Shown one piece after another: positions 10,578-11,046 of a DNA stretch of 11,046 bases; the stretch's first letter is position 1; the number at the start of each line of letters is the position of its first letter. The notes below the pieces were generated by a model that was given only the letters and a program-made list of their open reading frames with translations, was not told where the DNA came from and did no database searches. The stretch spans positions 1 to 11,046 of the forward strand of contig JAGOTU010000023.1 of the NCBI GenBank assembly GCA_018061585.1. The letters run 5' to 3'. The position numbers and the translations under genes were made by a program. This DNA is from Minisyncoccota bacterium (GTDB taxonomy: Bacteria > Patescibacteriota > Minisyncoccia > Phycocordibacterales > UBA2100).

Positions 10578-11046
10578 ATGAAGAAGCGAACTCGCATCGG
10601 CGTGGTGGTCGGCAGATTTCAAGTCGCCGCCCTCCACAAAGGACACAAACACCTGCTGCGCTTTGCGAACCGTCGCAGCGACAAGCTGCTTATCGTACTC
10701 GGGTCGCCTGACTTCCCTACCCCGCGTAACCCGCTCTCATATGAGATGCGTAAGCAGATGGTGCTCGAAGCGTATCCCTGCGCGATCGTCGCGGAGATCC
10801 GAGACATGCCCAAGGATTCCGACTGGATCAAGCGACTTGATTCGATCATCAGTGCCGCGTGTGCAAATTGCGACGTAACACTCTACGGGTCGCGCGATTC
10901 GTTCCTATCGATCTATGCAGGGACGTATCGCACGGAGCTCGTTCCCGAGCTCGAAGGATTCTCGGGAACCGAGGAGCGCGCGAAGTGCCTTTCGAGCAAA
11001 AGTTCGACCGCAGCGTACCGCGAAGGTGTGGTGCACGGATACATGT
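10578..11046 (+). CDS. NMN adenylyltransferase-like nucleotidyltransferase (3'-truncated by window end)
   Basis: The first 156 codons are visible and the frame stays open to the edge. After a basic start comes IGVVVGRFQVAALHKGHKHLL, the GRFQ and HxGH (HKGH 20-23) signature of NadM/NadR-type adenylyltransferases. LIVLGSPDFPTPRNPLSYEMR follows (the family's S-x-x-x-P-R-NP-(L/F)-x-x-x-x-R loop), then WIKRLDSII, VTLYGSRDSF, and near the end SSTAAYREG, matching the ISSTxxR nucleotide-binding motif. These enzymes join NMN to AMP to make NAD. The family often carries a C-terminal Nudix domain, which would lie beyond the window. GGAG sits 7 nt before the ATG. Two operators upstream indicate repression. 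Confidence 0.85.
   Translation, partial: MKKRTRIGVVVGRFQVAALHKGHKHLLRFANRRSDKLLIVLGSPDFPTPRNPLSYEMRKQMVLEAYPCAIVAEIRDMPKDSDWIKRLDSIISAACANCDVTLYGSRDSFLSIYAGTYRTELVPELEGFSGTEERAKCLSSKSSTAAYREGVVHGYM

Overview
The window looks like chromosomal DNA of a Candidatus Patescibacteria (CPR) bacterium, most likely a Parcubacteria-type lineage of moderate GC. This is inferred from a 7-TM protein ending in a DUF2914 domain, a compact pilM/pilN/pilO-like cluster, short stand-alone domains (riboflavin kinase, FAD synthetase-like, Trbp111-like) in place of fused enzymes, an L19 with a C-terminal tail, and tRNA genes without an encoded CCA. No mobile element, CRISPR array or phage gene was seen.

Left part (1-4210): tRNA-His(GTG) lies downstream of a DUF2914 membrane protein gene (both minus). 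tRNA-Leu(GAG, plus) diverges from that gene across two mirrored extended -10 promoters. After a ~195-bp palindrome-rich gap come three minus-strand genes: an unrecognised 230-aa protein, ribosomal protein L19 (rplS), and a small His-rich 94-aa protein with a near-consensus promoter. A divergent plus-strand gene of unknown function (184 aa, 3463-4017) has a strong ribosome-binding site and its own terminator. tRNA-Val(TAC) follows on the minus strand behind a perfect 42-bp palindrome.

Middle and right (4386-10234): a run of nine tightly packed minus-strand genes, ending in tRNA-Arg(TCT). In transcription order they are: riboflavin kinase (flavokinase domain only), EamA/DMT transporter, RibL-like FAD synthetase, MBL-fold hydrolase, ruvX, Trbp111-like tRNA-binding protein, pilM, pilN-like, pilO-like, and a small membrane protein (ten CDS counting the last). 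Most junctions overlap by 4 nt or are 1-8 nt apart. The first three suggest a flavin uptake and FMN/FAD synthesis set; the last four are the inner-membrane alignment platform of a type IV pilus. pilM seems to have its own promoter.

Right edge (10235-11046): a 343-bp divergent intergenic region holds two copies of a palindromic operator (AGTGTA-N5-TACACT). They lie in front of a plus-strand nucleotidyltransferase gene resembling NMN adenylyltransferases, which runs off the window.

Patterns across the window: all four tRNA genes have CAA directly after the discriminator base instead of CCA; promoters repeatedly use an extended -10 of the form TGCTATnAT; several genes have a -10-like hexamer exactly 6 nt before an ATG, suggesting leaderless mRNAs; tRNA terminators start right at the tRNA 3' end.
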